Assembly: GCA_019637115.1 (NCBI GenBank)
Contig: JAHBWH010000061.1
Location: 1 to 41,434 of the forward strand
Reading direction: 5' to 3'
Source of the DNA: Myxococcales bacterium
Lineage (GTDB): Bacteria > Myxococcota_A > Polyangia > Polyangiales > Houyiibacteriaceae
DNA length: 41,434 nucleotides
Below, one piece after another: positions 18,962 to 29,319 of this stretch. A program made the translations under genes and the position numbers. Position 1 is the stretch's first letter. Every line of letters starts with the position of its first letter. The notes below the pieces were generated by a model. The model was given only the letters and a program-made list of their open reading frames with translations. It did no database searches and was not told the origin of the DNA.

Positions 18962-20074
<1,113 letters not shown>

Positions 20075-20162
20075 GGCTTCCTCCTGGGGCCGCGACGCTA
20101 GCAGAGCCAGCCGCGCCGTGCGCTCCTTCTTCGCGCACGGCGCGCGTTCGGACCCAGGTGGC

Positions 20163-20894
20163 TCAGGAGTGTGCGCCGACGTCGACGAGCGGCCGGAACC
20201 CTCCGAAGATGGCGCGGCGGAGGTCGGCGCCCACGGTATCCGGCGCATGCTCCTTCATCCGCGGGTCGGCCATGATCCGGGGCCAGGCCGCGTCGCGCGT
20301 CTCCTTGTCGGGGAAGTTGATCCAGGAGAAGAGGATCGCTTCGTCGGGCTCACGAAGGATCGCCGTGTGGAACGAGTTCACCTTGCCTTCGGGGACGTCG
20401 TCTCCCCAACAGTCGACGACGGTAGTCGCGCCATGATCCTTGAAGACCTCTGCCAGGCGCGCCGCCGACGCCGCGAGCTCCGCGCGGCGCGCTGCGGGAA
20501 CCGGCATCACGCTGCCTTCGAGGTAGCCGATTCGCACCAACGGATCACCGTGGAGCACCTCGAACCCACCGAAGATCATTCGCTGGCCGTCGAAGGGCAT
20601 CTCGAGCGGTTGGGGCGCAGACTTGATGTCCTCCATCACCGCGACCATCCCCGCGTCGCGCGTGGCCTTGTCGGGCCACGTGATCCACGAGAAGAGCGGC
20701 GTCTCTCCCTCTCTTCGCAGGACGGCGGAGTGGATCGAGTTGATCTTCCCCTCCGGCACCACGTCACCCCAGCCCTCGACCATCGTCAGCGCGCCGTGCT
20801 TCGCGAAGTGCGGCCAGGCATCTTCGGCGTGAATCCGGTACGGCTCCTCGTTCGCGGTGGGGGCGGCCAACAAGAACCCATCGACGTACGTCAT
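20163..20894 (-). CDS. Two-domain DUF1428 (YbaA-like) protein
   Basis: 243 aa made of two homologous halves of about 115-120 residues. Each carries the same landmarks: a Y-x-(D/E)-G start, [15 protein letters not shown] or [29 protein letters not shown] or [14 protein letters not shown], and [10 protein letters not shown] or [10 protein letters not shown]. These are the marks of DUF1428, a small ferredoxin-like-fold family usually found as a single ~115-aa domain. The function is unknown in the family. ATG start at 20892-20894 with a strong GAGGAGG site. Divergent from marR over a palindromic operator, and first gene of the possible DUF1428-frmA-fghA unit. Confidence 0.9.
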   Translation of the reverse strand: MTYVDGFLLAAPTANEEPYRIHAEDAWPHFAKHGALTMVEGWGDVVPEGKINSIHSAVLRREGETPLFSWITWPDKATRDAGMVAVMEDIKSAPQPLEMPFDGQRMIFGGFEVLHGDPLVRIGYLEGSVMPVPAARRAELAASAARLAEVFKDHGATTVVDCWGDDVPEGKVNSFHTAILREPDEAILFSWINFPDKETRDAAWPRIMADPRMKEHAPDTVGADLRRAIFGGFRPLVDVGAHS

Positions 20895-21006
20895 GCTTCC
20901 CTCCTCCTCTCGACCTCATCGTGCTTCGTCGCTCGCGACCAAGCTCGACGGTCTGCTCGCGCTTCGCCGCTCTCGACACGAAGCACCACTTCGATGTGCG
21001 CTCGAT

Positions 21007-21026
21007 TTGAGTTGATGTCAACCTAA
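21007..21026. promoter_or_regulatory. MarR-type operator
   Basis: TTGAGTTGATGTCAACCTAA: the core GTTGA-TG-TCAAC is a perfect inverted repeat and the outer bases pair 7 of 9 per arm. It lies in the 132-bp divergent gap and touches the marR ATG, a position suited to autorepression and control of the opposite gene. The inverted repeat is seen; binding is inferred. Confidence 0.6.
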
Positions 21027-21500
21027 ATGACGGCGATGCCCAAGCTCCTCCCTCACGACGTGCCGCTCGAGGTCTACGACCGATGTCTGTGTTTCGCCGC
21101 GCATCGCGCCGCGCGCGCGCTCGCTCGTCGTTTCGACGCTGCGTTTGCGCCGCTCGGCATCAGCCACGGCCAGTACTCGCTGATGATGTCGCTTCATCGC
21201 CCCGAGCCGCCGCGCGTGAGCGACGCCGCCGCGTTCTTGGCGATGGACCGCACGACCCTGACGGCAAACCTGAAACCCCTGGAGCGTGCCGGGTACGTGG
21301 CCGTCGTCCCCGACGAGGCTGACCGGAGGTCTCGTCGGCTCGTGCTGACCGCGGCTGGCCGAGCGGTGCTCGCGCGCGCGTTGCCGATCTGGCGAGCCGT
21401 GCATGACGAGGTCGACGAGTTGGTCAGCGACGACGCAAAGCAGCTTCGTCGACAGCTGCGCGAGTTGGCCGAGTGCGACACGAAGGCGTCGACCCGGTGA
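21027..21500 (+). CDS. MarR-family transcriptional regulator
   Basis: 157 aa, the usual size of MarR dimers. The winged helix spans about 50-115: ISHGQYSLMMSL, recognition helix region AAFLAMDRTTLTANLKPLER, and the wing DEADRRSRRLVLTAAGR, the family hallmark (D-x-R-x-x-R-x-x-x-L-T-x-x-G). Flanking helices would form the dimer interface. Starts at ATG 21027 or ATG 21036. Divergent from the DUF1428 gene with a palindrome at 21007-21026. MarR proteins commonly repress the divergent gene and release on binding a small ligand or oxidation; the signal here is unknown. Confidence 0.93.
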   Translation: MTAMPKLLPHDVPLEVYDRCLCFAAHRAARALARRFDAAFAPLGISHGQYSLMMSLHRPEPPRVSDAAAFLAMDRTTLTANLKPLERAGYVAVVPDEADRRSRRLVLTAAGRAVLARALPIWRAVHDEVDELVSDDAKQLRRQLRELAECDTKASTR

Positions 21501-21539
21501 GTACCGGAGCGCCTGTGCCTCGTCGCGTCTTGGCTTCCT

Positions 21540-23534
21540 TCAGCGGGTGAGTGTGAGGGTCTCGATGATCTCGCCCGTCAGCCCGATCACCGTGAGGTCG
21601 ACGCGCGCGCCGTCGACGTCGAAGCGCAGGAAGTGCTGGCGAGGATCGAAGGCGGCGACGCGGTCGGCCCATGGGACGTCCTTCTCCTGCGCGTAATACG
21701 GCGCCCCCGCGCCGCCGCTGACCAGGTGCCAGACGGGGTGGGCCATGCCTTCGATGAGCGCGTCGTCGACGCGCAGGCGGCTGTAGTTGTGCTCGTCGGC
21801 GCAGACTAGGGCGAGCACGCGGTGGGCGCCGAGCACGGTCATGAAGCGCCGCCGCATCTCGAGCATCTCCGGGATCTGACCGTTCCACCACATCGCGTCC
21901 TTCGCGTGGCCGCCGCTCGGGAACGCGGGCTCGTGGGTCGCGACGAGGAGGTGCTTCATGCCGCGCTCGCGCGCCGCGGCGAGGTCGGCGTCGAGCCAGG
22001 CGAGCTGGACGTCGTCGACGGTGCCCTCGCGCTGCCCACGGCGAAAAGGCCCCGGGCCGAGGCCCGTGGCGTAGTTCGAGTTGACGACCGCGACGTGCAC
22101 CTCGCCGACGTCGAAGGAGTAGACGTTCCCCTCGTAGGGGGGCCAAAGGACGTCGCCCTCCGGCGGGCGTGGGGTGGGGGCGTTCGTGGGGTTGACGAAG
22201 GCCGCGCCGAAGAGCGCCTCCGCGCTCGGCTCCATCCGGTACGCGGCGGTGCGATCCGACCAGAGATCGAGGAGCGCCTCGTGGTTGCCCATCGTCTCGT
22301 AGATCGGCAGGTGCGCGGCGAAGGGTTGGATCGCGTGCCGGAACTGGTCGAGCTCGAGCTGGAAGACGCCGGGGCGCGTCGTGTACCCGTCGATGAGGTC
22401 GCCGACGAAGACCACGAAGCGGGGATCGCCACGCATGATCTCCTCGAAGAGCGTCCGCATCACGCGCGCGTTCGTGCCGCCGTAGCGGATGTCGCCGCTG
22501 CCGTGGCCCGAGCGGCTGTCGCCGAGCATCACGAACGAGAGCTTCGTGAGCTGCTCGGGGTAGGTCTCGAAGGTGCCGCCGCGGTGGACGTGCGCGCGCC
22601 CCGTCCGGTCGACCACGATCGGCTGGTACCGATACCGCGTGCCGGGTTCCAGGCCGTCGAGGCCGAAGGCGTGGTGGGTGCCAGGCTCGCCGGCCTCGAG
22701 CAGCTCGGGCGCGCGGCCTTCGGGGAAGAGCGCGACGAGCGCCGCGGTGGCGGCGTCGGTTTCGAAGCTCAGGGTGGCGCCGTGCGGGTGCACCAGGTCG
22801 ACGAAGGGGCCTTGTACGAGCGCAGGGAGCTGGTCCCACCGCACGAGGTCGCCCTCCCGACGCAGCCGGAAGGGGAGCTCGCCGTCGTAAACGACGGCGC
22901 TCGCGTCCTCGACGTCGAGGAGCTCGAGCTGCCAGGCGACGGCGCCGCGGCCCGTCCGCCCGATGCCGGTCACGTCGATGATCGGCGCGAGCAACCCGCG
23001 CAGATCGACGCGGGCGGCGTACGCGTGGACACCAGGCTCGGAGGCGCGGCGCACGAGGCCCACGGTGCGGTGGCGATGTCGCGGCGGCGCGATGGGCGCG
23101 TCGAGCTGCACGGCGCCGAAGGAGACCGCGCCGCTCGGGACCTCGCGGGTGGTCTCGACGTGGATGAAGACCACGCCGTCGGGCTCGAGGACGGCCCACG
23201 GCTGGCGCGCGAGGAGCGGCGCGGGGGTGTCGACGAGGATCGCCGGGTCGGGCGGGACGCGCCCGATCAGCGGTCGCTCGCTCGGCTCGACGACGACCGG
23301 CCCCGACGAGCCGATCGTGGGCGTCGCGGGGATCGCCGTGAGGTCGACGCGCCGCTCCACCTCGACCACGAGGCGGGTGACGTCCTCGGGCGCGAGCGTC
23401 GGGGGACGCGCGAGCGCGTCCACGAGGCGGGGGCGCGGATCGGACTCCGACCGTACGGGGGCGGGCTCGTCGGAGGGCTCGGCCGATCCGCCGCACGCGG
23501 CGATGAAGAGGAGGAGCGCGGCGAGGCGTCGCAT
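21540..23534 (-). CDS. Lipoprotein metallophosphoesterase (purple-acid-phosphatase-like)
   Basis: 664 aa. Start chosen at ATG 23532-23534 (MRRLAALLLFIAAC), giving a clean lipoprotein signal; a longer frame begins at 23594. The N-terminal ~300 residues are a beta-rich region ending in a fibronectin-like strand pair (LDGLEPGTRYRYQPIV), as in purple acid phosphatases. The metallophosphoesterase domain has VMLGDSRSG, FVGDLIDG, METMGNHEAL-type GNHE, ATHEP and CADEHNYSRL. The first motif has D-S-R instead of the usual D-x-H, and the last has DEH rather than GHxH, so the metal site may be altered. Ends 40 bp from the marR end, convergently. Confidence 0.87.
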   Translation of the reverse strand: MRRLAALLLFIAACGGSAEPSDEPAPVRSESDPRPRLVDALARPPTLAPEDVTRLVVEVERRVDLTAIPATPTIGSSGPVVVEPSERPLIGRVPPDPAILVDTPAPLLARQPWAVLEPDGVVFIHVETTREVPSGAVSFGAVQLDAPIAPPRHRHRTVGLVRRASEPGVHAYAARVDLRGLLAPIIDVTGIGRTGRGAVAWQLELLDVEDASAVVYDGELPFRLRREGDLVRWDQLPALVQGPFVDLVHPHGATLSFETDAATAALVALFPEGRAPELLEAGEPGTHHAFGLDGLEPGTRYRYQPIVVDRTGRAHVHRGGTFETYPEQLTKLSFVMLGDSRSGHGSGDIRYGGTNARVMRTLFEEIMRGDPRFVVFVGDLIDGYTTRPGVFQLELDQFRHAIQPFAAHLPIYETMGNHEALLDLWSDRTAAYRMEPSAEALFGAAFVNPTNAPTPRPPEGDVLWPPYEGNVYSFDVGEVHVAVVNSNYATGLGPGPFRRGQREGTVDDVQLAWLDADLAAARERGMKHLLVATHEPAFPSGGHAKDAMWWNGQIPEMLEMRRRFMTVLGAHRVLALVCADEHNYSRLRVDDALIEGMAHPVWHLVSGGAGAPYYAQEKDVPWADRVAAFDPRQHFLRFDVDGARVDLTVIGLTGEIIETLTLTR

Positions 23535-23634
23535 GCCCAGGGGGTAGTCCGAGCCGGGACGGGGCGCGAGCCGACGCCCACGACGTGAAGACATCGCACT
23601 CTCGTACGCGTCGAGAATCGGCTATGATCATGGG

Positions 23635-23882
23635 ATGCTTCCCATGGACGAGGATACGAGTCCGGATGCCCGCCGTCTGATCGTCGAGAGGCTCCGGGCG
23701 ATGACGCTCAGCGGCTCGCCCGAATGGTAGCGCTCAACCGCAGCGTCGAAGCAATGGCCCGCACAGGAATCCTGATGCGTCACCCGACTGCCAGCGAGCG
23801 CGAAGTGCGGTTTCGTTTGGCGCGCGCCTGGCTCGATGACGAGACGCTCGCGAAGGTGGCGGGCTGGGTGCCCAACCCTTGA
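23635..23882 (+). pseudogene. Frameshifted small gene, partner of the following nucleotidyltransferase
   Basis: Reading from ATG 23635 or 23644 gives MDEDTSPDARRLIVERLRAM, then a stop after SGSPEW. Stepping back one base near 23705 continues as QRLARMVALNRSVEAMARTG and on through RHPTASEREVRFRLARAWL to VPNP and TGA at 23880-23882. The joined ~80-aa product resembles the small charged proteins often encoded just before AbiEii/MNT-like nucleotidyltransferases, possibly their antitoxin partners. A single lost base explains the break. Its stop overlaps the next start (TTGA). Confidence 0.7.
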
Positions 23883-24461
23883 GCCAATGGACGCTCGAGG
23901 AGAGCTTGGTCGTCGCGGAGGAGATTGGAAGTCTCTTCTCGCGACTCGCCGTGCGTCACGCCACGGAGGGTCGGTTGCTTCATCGCTTCACGGTCACCCA
24001 CGCGCGACCATGGACGTCGATCTCGTCGCGGCGCTGCCCGTCGCTCGTGTCGAGGACTTCGTGCGCGGGCTGGGCGACCGGTACTACGTGGAGGTCGCGG
24101 GGGTGCGCGAAGCGGTGCGCCAACAGGAGGCGTTCAATGTCATCCACCACGACACCGTCTTGAAGGTCGACGTCTTCGTCGTGCGTGACGTCGGCCTTGC
24201 TCGCGAAGAGCTCGACCGAGCGGCCGGGTGCTGACCGTGACGCGTCAAACGCTCCGAGTCGTCTCCGCCGAGGATAGCGTCGTCGAGAAGCTGCGATGGT
24301 GGCGGCGTGGAGGCGGTGTGTCCGAGCGACAGTGGCGCGACGCCACGGGCGTGATCGAGGTGCAAGGAGCCCGTTTCGACCATGCTTACGCGGAGCGTCG
24401 CGCTGCGGCGATGGGCGTCGCGGATCTGCTTCAGCAGGCTGTCGCGGAGGCCAGGGGGTAG
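23879..24461 (+). pseudogene. Frameshifted nucleotidyltransferase (AbiEii/MNT-like)
   Basis: Three overlapping frames join into one ~190-aa protein. Frame one from TTG 23879: SQWTLEESLVVAEEIGSLFS then RLAVRHA. After a one-base slip near 23973: GGSVASSLHGHPRATMDVDL, with the nucleotidyltransferase signature GGSxAS...DxD, then VDVFVVRDVGLAREELDRAA. After a second slip near 24222: LTVTRQTLRVVSAEDSVVEK, then LRWWRRGGGVSERQWRDATG to ADLLQQAVAEARG and the stop at 24459-24461. Both slips fit single-base deletions. The catalytic GGS and DVD residues survive, but no full-length product can be made without frameshifting. Sequencing error cannot be excluded. Confidence 0.75.
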
Positions 24462-24577
24462 GCGTCGGGTAGGCTCGCGTGCAACTGACACGAGGGCGTC
24501 ACGGATGTGGAACATTCGCCGCGCAATGCTGCACGCCGTCGTAACGGTCCCGCGGGGGCCGGGAGCGGGAGCACGGG

Positions 24578-26185
24578 ATGATCGGTCGACGGGAGTGGAT
24601 GCAGCGCGCGGGGCTCGGGCTCGGCGCGCTTTCGGCGACGGGGATCGTCGGGTGTGGGAGCGATGAGGACGAGCCGCGCGCCGATCCGAATTTCCTGCAC
24701 GGCGTCGCGAGCGGGGATCCCTTGCCGGATGCGATCATCCTGTGGACGCGGGTCACGCCCTCGGTCGACGGTCCCGTCGAGGTGACCTGGGAGCTCGCGC
24801 GAGACCGCGCGATGACGGACGTCGTCGCGAGCGGCGAGGTGACGACGAGCGCCGCGCGTGACTACACCGTCAAGGTCGACGTGACCGGGCTCGAGGCCGG
24901 GACGACGTATTTCTACCGCTTCGGCGCGGAGGGCGGGCGCTCGCTCGTCGGTCGCACTCGGACCGCGCCGCGCGGAGAGGTCGATCGCCTCCGCTTCGCG
25001 GTGGTGAGCTGCTCGAGCTACGCGCATGGGTGGTTCCACGTCTACCGGCACCTCGCCGAGCAGCCCGACCTCGACGCGGTGCTGCACCTCGGCGACTACA
25101 TCTACGAGTACGCCACCAGCTACTACGGATCGGAGCGGGAGTACGAGCCTCCGCACGAGATCATCTCGCTCTCCGATTATCGGACGCGCTATGCGCAGTA
25201 CCGGCGCGACCCGGACCTGCAGGCCGTCCATCAGCAGCACCCCTTCGTCTGTGTCTGGGACGATCACGAGTCCGCGAACGACTCGTGGCGTGATGGCGCC
25301 CAGAATCACGACCCGCGCACCGAGGGGTCGTGGGAAGAGCGGATCGCGGTCGCGTACCAGGCGTACGCGGAGTGGCTCCCGATCCGCGAGCAGGAGGAGG
25401 GCAAGCTCTGGCGGGCGTTCGACTACGGCTCGTTGGCGGACGTCGTGATGCTCGACACGCGCATCTGGGGGCGTGACGAGCAGGCGTCGAGCGCGGACGA
25501 GGACCTGGCGGATCCGTCTCGGACGATCCTCGGCGAGGATCAGGAGGCGTGGCTCGGCGAGCAGCTCGCGGCGTCCACGGCGAAGTGGAAGGTGCTCGGG
25601 CAGCAGGTGATGGTCGGTCACCTCAGCACGTCGAGCATGGGCGAGTTCATGCCCTTCAACTTGGATCAATGGGACGGCTACCAGGGCGCGCGGCAGCGTC
25701 TCTACGATCAGCTCGAGCGGACCGAGAACCCCATCGTCCTCACGGGTGACATCCACTCGCATTGGGCGATCGAGCTGCCGCGGGATCCCTTCGACGGGAT
25801 CTACGATCCGGAGACGGGCGCGGGATCGGTCGGGGTCGAGCTCGTGACGAGCTCGGTGAGCTCGCCGGGCATGCCGGATCGGCGCATCGCGCGGGGCCTC
25901 GAGACGGCGCTTCTGCGCAACAACCCGCACATCAAGCACATCAACTTCAGCTACCGCGGGTGGATCCTGCTCGACCTCACGCCGGCGCGCGCGCAGGCCG
26001 ACTATTGGGAGATCGACGACGTGGTCGCGGGCTCAACGGGCGACGCCTCGTTCCGGACGGCGTTCGTCGTGAGCGACGGGGAGCGCCGGCTCGTTCAGGT
26101 CGACGAGCCGACGGTGCCGCGGAGCGGCGCGCCCGCGCTCGCGCCGGGTTTGCCGGTGCGCGACCATCTGGTCACGGTCGAGTAG
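24578..26185 (+). CDS. phoD: PhoD-family alkaline phosphatase/phosphodiesterase
   Basis: 535 aa, exported by the Tat system judging by GRREWMQRAGLGLGALSATG followed by IVGC (possible lipobox). The N-terminal beta domain (~40-135, FLHGVASGDPLPDAIILWTR, ending LEAGTTYFYRF) is the PhoD N-terminal domain. The catalytic domain has FAVVSCSSY with the metal-ligand Cys, HLGDYIYEY, VWDDHESAND and LTGDIHSHW, the Fe/Ca ligand set of PhoD. Such enzymes release phosphate from mono- and diesters outside the cytoplasm, usually under phosphate starvation; no pho box was recognised. ATG at 24578; only 10 bp separate its stop from that of the convergent ABC-F gene. Confidence 0.94.
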   Translation: MIGRREWMQRAGLGLGALSATGIVGCGSDEDEPRADPNFLHGVASGDPLPDAIILWTRVTPSVDGPVEVTWELARDRAMTDVVASGEVTTSAARDYTVKVDVTGLEAGTTYFYRFGAEGGRSLVGRTRTAPRGEVDRLRFAVVSCSSYAHGWFHVYRHLAEQPDLDAVLHLGDYIYEYATSYYGSEREYEPPHEIISLSDYRTRYAQYRRDPDLQAVHQQHPFVCVWDDHESANDSWRDGAQNHDPRTEGSWEERIAVAYQAYAEWLPIREQEEGKLWRAFDYGSLADVVMLDTRIWGRDEQASSADEDLADPSRTILGEDQEAWLGEQLAASTAKWKVLGQQVMVGHLSTSSMGEFMPFNLDQWDGYQGARQRLYDQLERTENPIVLTGDIHSHWAIELPRDPFDGIYDPETGAGSVGVELVTSSVSSPGMPDRRIARGLETALLRNNPHIKHINFSYRGWILLDLTPARAQADYWEIDDVVAGSTGDASFRTAFVVSDGERRLVQVDEPTVPRSGAPALAPGLPVRDHLVTVE

Positions 26186-26195
26186 ACGGCGCTGA

Positions 26196-27830
26196 TCAGG
26201 CGCGCATGCCAGGGGCCTCGCGGCCGGACTGGGCGACGTACTCGGCGTAGCCGGCGCCGTATTCGAGCGGGCCGTCGGGGGTGAGCTCGAGCACGCGGTT
26301 CGAGACGCGCGCGAGGAAGTCTCGGTCGTGGCTGACGAAGAGCATCGTGCCTTCGAAGCTCGCGAGCGCCTTCACCAGGGTGTCCTTGGTGTCCATGTCG
26401 AGGTGGTTGGTCGGCTCGTCGAGCACGAGGAAGTTCGGCGGGTCGTAGAGCATGCGCGCGAGCACCACGCGCGCTTTCTCTCCGCCGCTGAGCACCGACA
26501 CCTTCTTCTCGACGTCGTCGCCGGAGAAGCCGAAGACCCCGAGGACGGTGCGCAACGAGCCGCCCGAGGCGCGAGGGTAGGCCGCCTCGAGGGTCTCGAG
26601 CACGGTCGAGGAGCCGTCCAGGATGTCCATCGCGTGCTGCGCGAAGTAGCCGAGCTTCACGCTCGCGCCGACGACGACGTCGCCCTCGTCGACGCTCGCT
26701 TCGCCGACGACCAGCTTGAGCAGGGTGCTCTTGCCCGCGCCGTTGACGCCGAGCACACACCACCGCTCGAGGCGCCGCACGAGGAAGTCGAAGTGATCGT
26801 AGATCTTGCGCTGGCCCCAGCGCTTGCACACGCCCGTGAGCCGCGCGACGTCGTCGCCCGAGCGCGGCGGCTTTTGCATCTGGAAGTCGACGACGCGCCG
26901 GCGCTTGGGCGGCTCCACGCGCTCGATCTTCTCGAGCTTCTTCACGCGCGATTGCACCTGGGCCGCGTGGCTGGCGCGGGCCTGGAAGCGCGCGATGAAG
27001 GCCTCCTCCTTGGCGAGCATGGCCTGCTGCCGCGCGTATTGCGCTTCTTGCTGCTGCGCCGCGATCTCGCGCTGCTGCTCGTAGAAGTCGAAGTTGCCCG
27101 AGTACGAGGTCATCTCGCCGCCGTCGATCGCGACGATCTTCGTCACCAGCCGGTTGAGCAGCTCGCGGTCGTGAGAGGTCATCACGATCGCGCCCGGGTA
27201 CGTCCCGAGGAATTTCTCGAGCCAGAGGATCGACTCGAGGTCGAGGTGGTTCGTGGGCTCGTCGAGGAGGAGCACGTCGGGGCGCATGAGGAGGATCTGC
27301 GCGAGCGCGACGCGCATCTTCCAGCCGCCCGAGAGCTTGCCGACGTCGCCCTCGATGACCTCGGGCGCGAAGCCCAGGCCCGCGAGGATCTCCTGCGCGC
27401 GCGGCTCGAGGTCGTAGCCGCCGAGCTCGTCGAAGCGGGCCTGGACCTCGCCGAAGCGGTCGATGGCCTGCTCGAGCGTGACGCCGAGGGCCTCGGCGCG
27501 GTCCGGGTCGGCCATCGCCTCCTCGAGATCCTTCAGCTCGGCGGCGAGCGCGCTGACCTCGCCGGCGCCCGCGAGCGTCTCGGCGAGCACGCTTCGTCCG
27601 CGCATCTCGCCGACGTCCTGCCGGAAGTACCCGACGGTCACGCCGCGGTCGATGACGACGAGGCCCTCGTCGGGGGTCTCCTCGCGCGTGATGAGCCGGA
27701 AGACGGTCGTCTTGCCCGAGCCGTTCGGGCCGACGAGGCCGATCTTTTCGCCGGTGAAGACGCCCATGGAGGCGTCGACGTAGAGGATCTGGGAGCCGTG
27801 CCGCTTCGCGACGCCATCGAGTCGAATCAC
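26196..27830 (-). CDS. ABC-F family ATPase (ribosome-associated type)
   Basis: 544 aa, two ABC ATPase domains in one chain and no membrane segments. Domain 1: Walker A GPNGSGKTT, signature LSGGWK, Walker B LLLDEPTNHLD. Domain 2: GVNGAGKST, LSGGEK, LVLDEPTNHLD. Between them is a charged linker with a coiled-coil character (QQQEAQYARQQAMLAKEEAF) that in ABC-F proteins reaches the ribosomal peptidyl-transferase centre. Members regulate translation or protect ribosomes from antibiotics; which applies here cannot be decided, and no arm typical of EttA was singled out. Start GTG 27828-27830; the only nearby ATG runs into a stop after four codons. Confidence 0.93.
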   Translation of the reverse strand: MIRLDGVAKRHGSQILYVDASMGVFTGEKIGLVGPNGSGKTTVFRLITREETPDEGLVVIDRGVTVGYFRQDVGEMRGRSVLAETLAGAGEVSALAAELKDLEEAMADPDRAEALGVTLEQAIDRFGEVQARFDELGGYDLEPRAQEILAGLGFAPEVIEGDVGKLSGGWKMRVALAQILLMRPDVLLLDEPTNHLDLESILWLEKFLGTYPGAIVMTSHDRELLNRLVTKIVAIDGGEMTSYSGNFDFYEQQREIAAQQQEAQYARQQAMLAKEEAFIARFQARASHAAQVQSRVKKLEKIERVEPPKRRRVVDFQMQKPPRSGDDVARLTGVCKRWGQRKIYDHFDFLVRRLERWCVLGVNGAGKSTLLKLVVGEASVDEGDVVVGASVKLGYFAQHAMDILDGSSTVLETLEAAYPRASGGSLRTVLGVFGFSGDDVEKKVSVLSGGEKARVVLARMLYDPPNFLVLDEPTNHLDMDTKDTLVKALASFEGTMLFVSHDRDFLARVSNRVLELTPDGPLEYGAGYAEYVAQSGREAPGMRA

Positions 27831-28033
27831 GCCGGGGTCATGGCGCGCCTCGCCTCGGGTGCAAGCGCATTCCCGCCGCCGGACGCTCGTCTGGCTCTCA
27901 GGCCGGCAAGACGCTCCGCGCGGGGCCGAGCCGCGCCGGGCGAGAGACCGACGCGAGCCGAGCGGGCCGGCTCCTCGCCGCCCGGCCGCGAAACCGGGCT
28001 CGAACTTCCCTCGGAGTGTATTAGGCTCGGCCG

Positions 28034-29131
28034 GTGTCCAAGCGGGACTACTACGAGATCCTCGGTGTGACGCGAGAGGCGACGGACGCGGACCTGAAGA
28101 AGGCGTACCGCGAGCTCGCGCGCAAATACCACCCGGACCGCAACCCCGACGACGCCGAGGCCGAGGACCGCTTCAAGGAGGCGAGCGAGGCGTTCCGCGT
28201 GCTCTCGGACGCCGAGCAGCGCAAGCGCTACGACCGCTTCGGACACCAGGCCTTCGGCGGGCCGGGCGGGGGTGGCGGCGGCTTCGACCCGAGCGACTTC
28301 ACCGGCGGCATCGGCGACGTGCTCGAGGGCATCCTCGGCGACGTGCTCCGCCGCGGGCGCAAGCGCCCCGGGCGAGACCTCGAGGTCGAGCTGCGCGTCT
28401 CCTTCGAGGAGGCCGCGCTCGGCGCCGAGAAGGCGCTCGCCGTGACGCGGCCCCAGACCTGCGACCGCTGCTCGGGCACGACCGGCGAGCCCGGAACGAC
28501 CGTGCGGGCGTGCACGGCCTGCGAGGGACGGGGCGAGGTCCGCTTCCAGCGAGGTTTCTTCGCGGCGTCGCGGACGTGCGCGACCTGCGGCGGGACGGGC
28601 AAGCGCCCCGAAGTGCCCTGTACGAAGTGCCAGGGGACGGGCGTCTGCGAGGGCACCACCGAGGTGCAGGTGCGCGTCCCGCCGGGCGTCGAGGACGGCG
28701 CGACCCGCACACTGCGCGGGGGCGGGGAGCTCGGGCCGGGCGGACCAGGCGACCTCCACGTGCGCATCCGGGTCGACGAGCACCCGCTCTTCGAGCGGCG
28801 CGGCGCCGACGTGCTCTGCACCGTGCCCGTGACCTTCCCGCAGGCGGTCCTCGGCACGACCCTCGACATCCCGACGCTGGAGGGCAAGGTGCAGATGAAG
28901 CTCCCGCCCGGTACCCAGAGCGGCAAGGTCTTCCGGCTGCGCGGCAAAGGGATCTCGGCTTATGGCGGCGTGGGCAAGGGCGACCAGCTCGTGACCGTGA
29001 TGATCGAGGTGCCGGAGAAGATCACGCGCGAGCAGCGCCGGCTCATCGAGGCCCTCGCGGCCGAGATGGGCACCGACACGCTCCCGCAGCGCGCGAGCTT
29101 CCTCGACAAGCTCAAGGGCCTCTTCGATTGA
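28034..29131 (+). CDS. dnaJ: Type I J-domain chaperone DnaJ
   Basis: 365 aa. J domain (4-70) with HPD at 33-35, Gly/Phe-rich linker (GGPGGGGGGFDPSDF), four zinc-finger repeats (CDRCSGTT, CTACEGRG, CATCGGTG, CTKCQGTG; the first departs from CxxCxGxG), and the two substrate-binding beta domains. DnaJ delivers unfolded clients to DnaK and stimulates its ATPase. dnaK and grpE are not next to it, so this is a stand-alone copy. Start GTG 28034-28036 gives the canonical MSKRDYYEILGV. Divergent from the ABC-F gene with a 203-bp gap. Confidence 0.95.
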   Translation: MSKRDYYEILGVTREATDADLKKAYRELARKYHPDRNPDDAEAEDRFKEASEAFRVLSDAEQRKRYDRFGHQAFGGPGGGGGGFDPSDFTGGIGDVLEGILGDVLRRGRKRPGRDLEVELRVSFEEAALGAEKALAVTRPQTCDRCSGTTGEPGTTVRACTACEGRGEVRFQRGFFAASRTCATCGGTGKRPEVPCTKCQGTGVCEGTTEVQVRVPPGVEDGATRTLRGGGELGPGGPGDLHVRIRVDEHPLFERRGADVLCTVPVTFPQAVLGTTLDIPTLEGKVQMKLPPGTQSGKVFRLRGKGISAYGGVGKGDQLVTVMIEVPEKITREQRRLIEALAAEMGTDTLPQRASFLDKLKGLFD

Positions 29132-29319
29132 CCGCCCGCCGTCGCTCGCAGCTCATCGAGCTGCTCGCGCGGGCAGCCACGGGGCGAGGATCTGTCGTGG
29201 CAGAGGCACCGCGAGCGGCAGCGCCGTTCCGTAGCGGGCGATTCTCGATAGGTCCCGCGGCAGGCCACTCGGGCCTCCTCCGAGCACGCAGTAGCGCCGA
29301 AGAGCGGCGGTCGTCTGCG

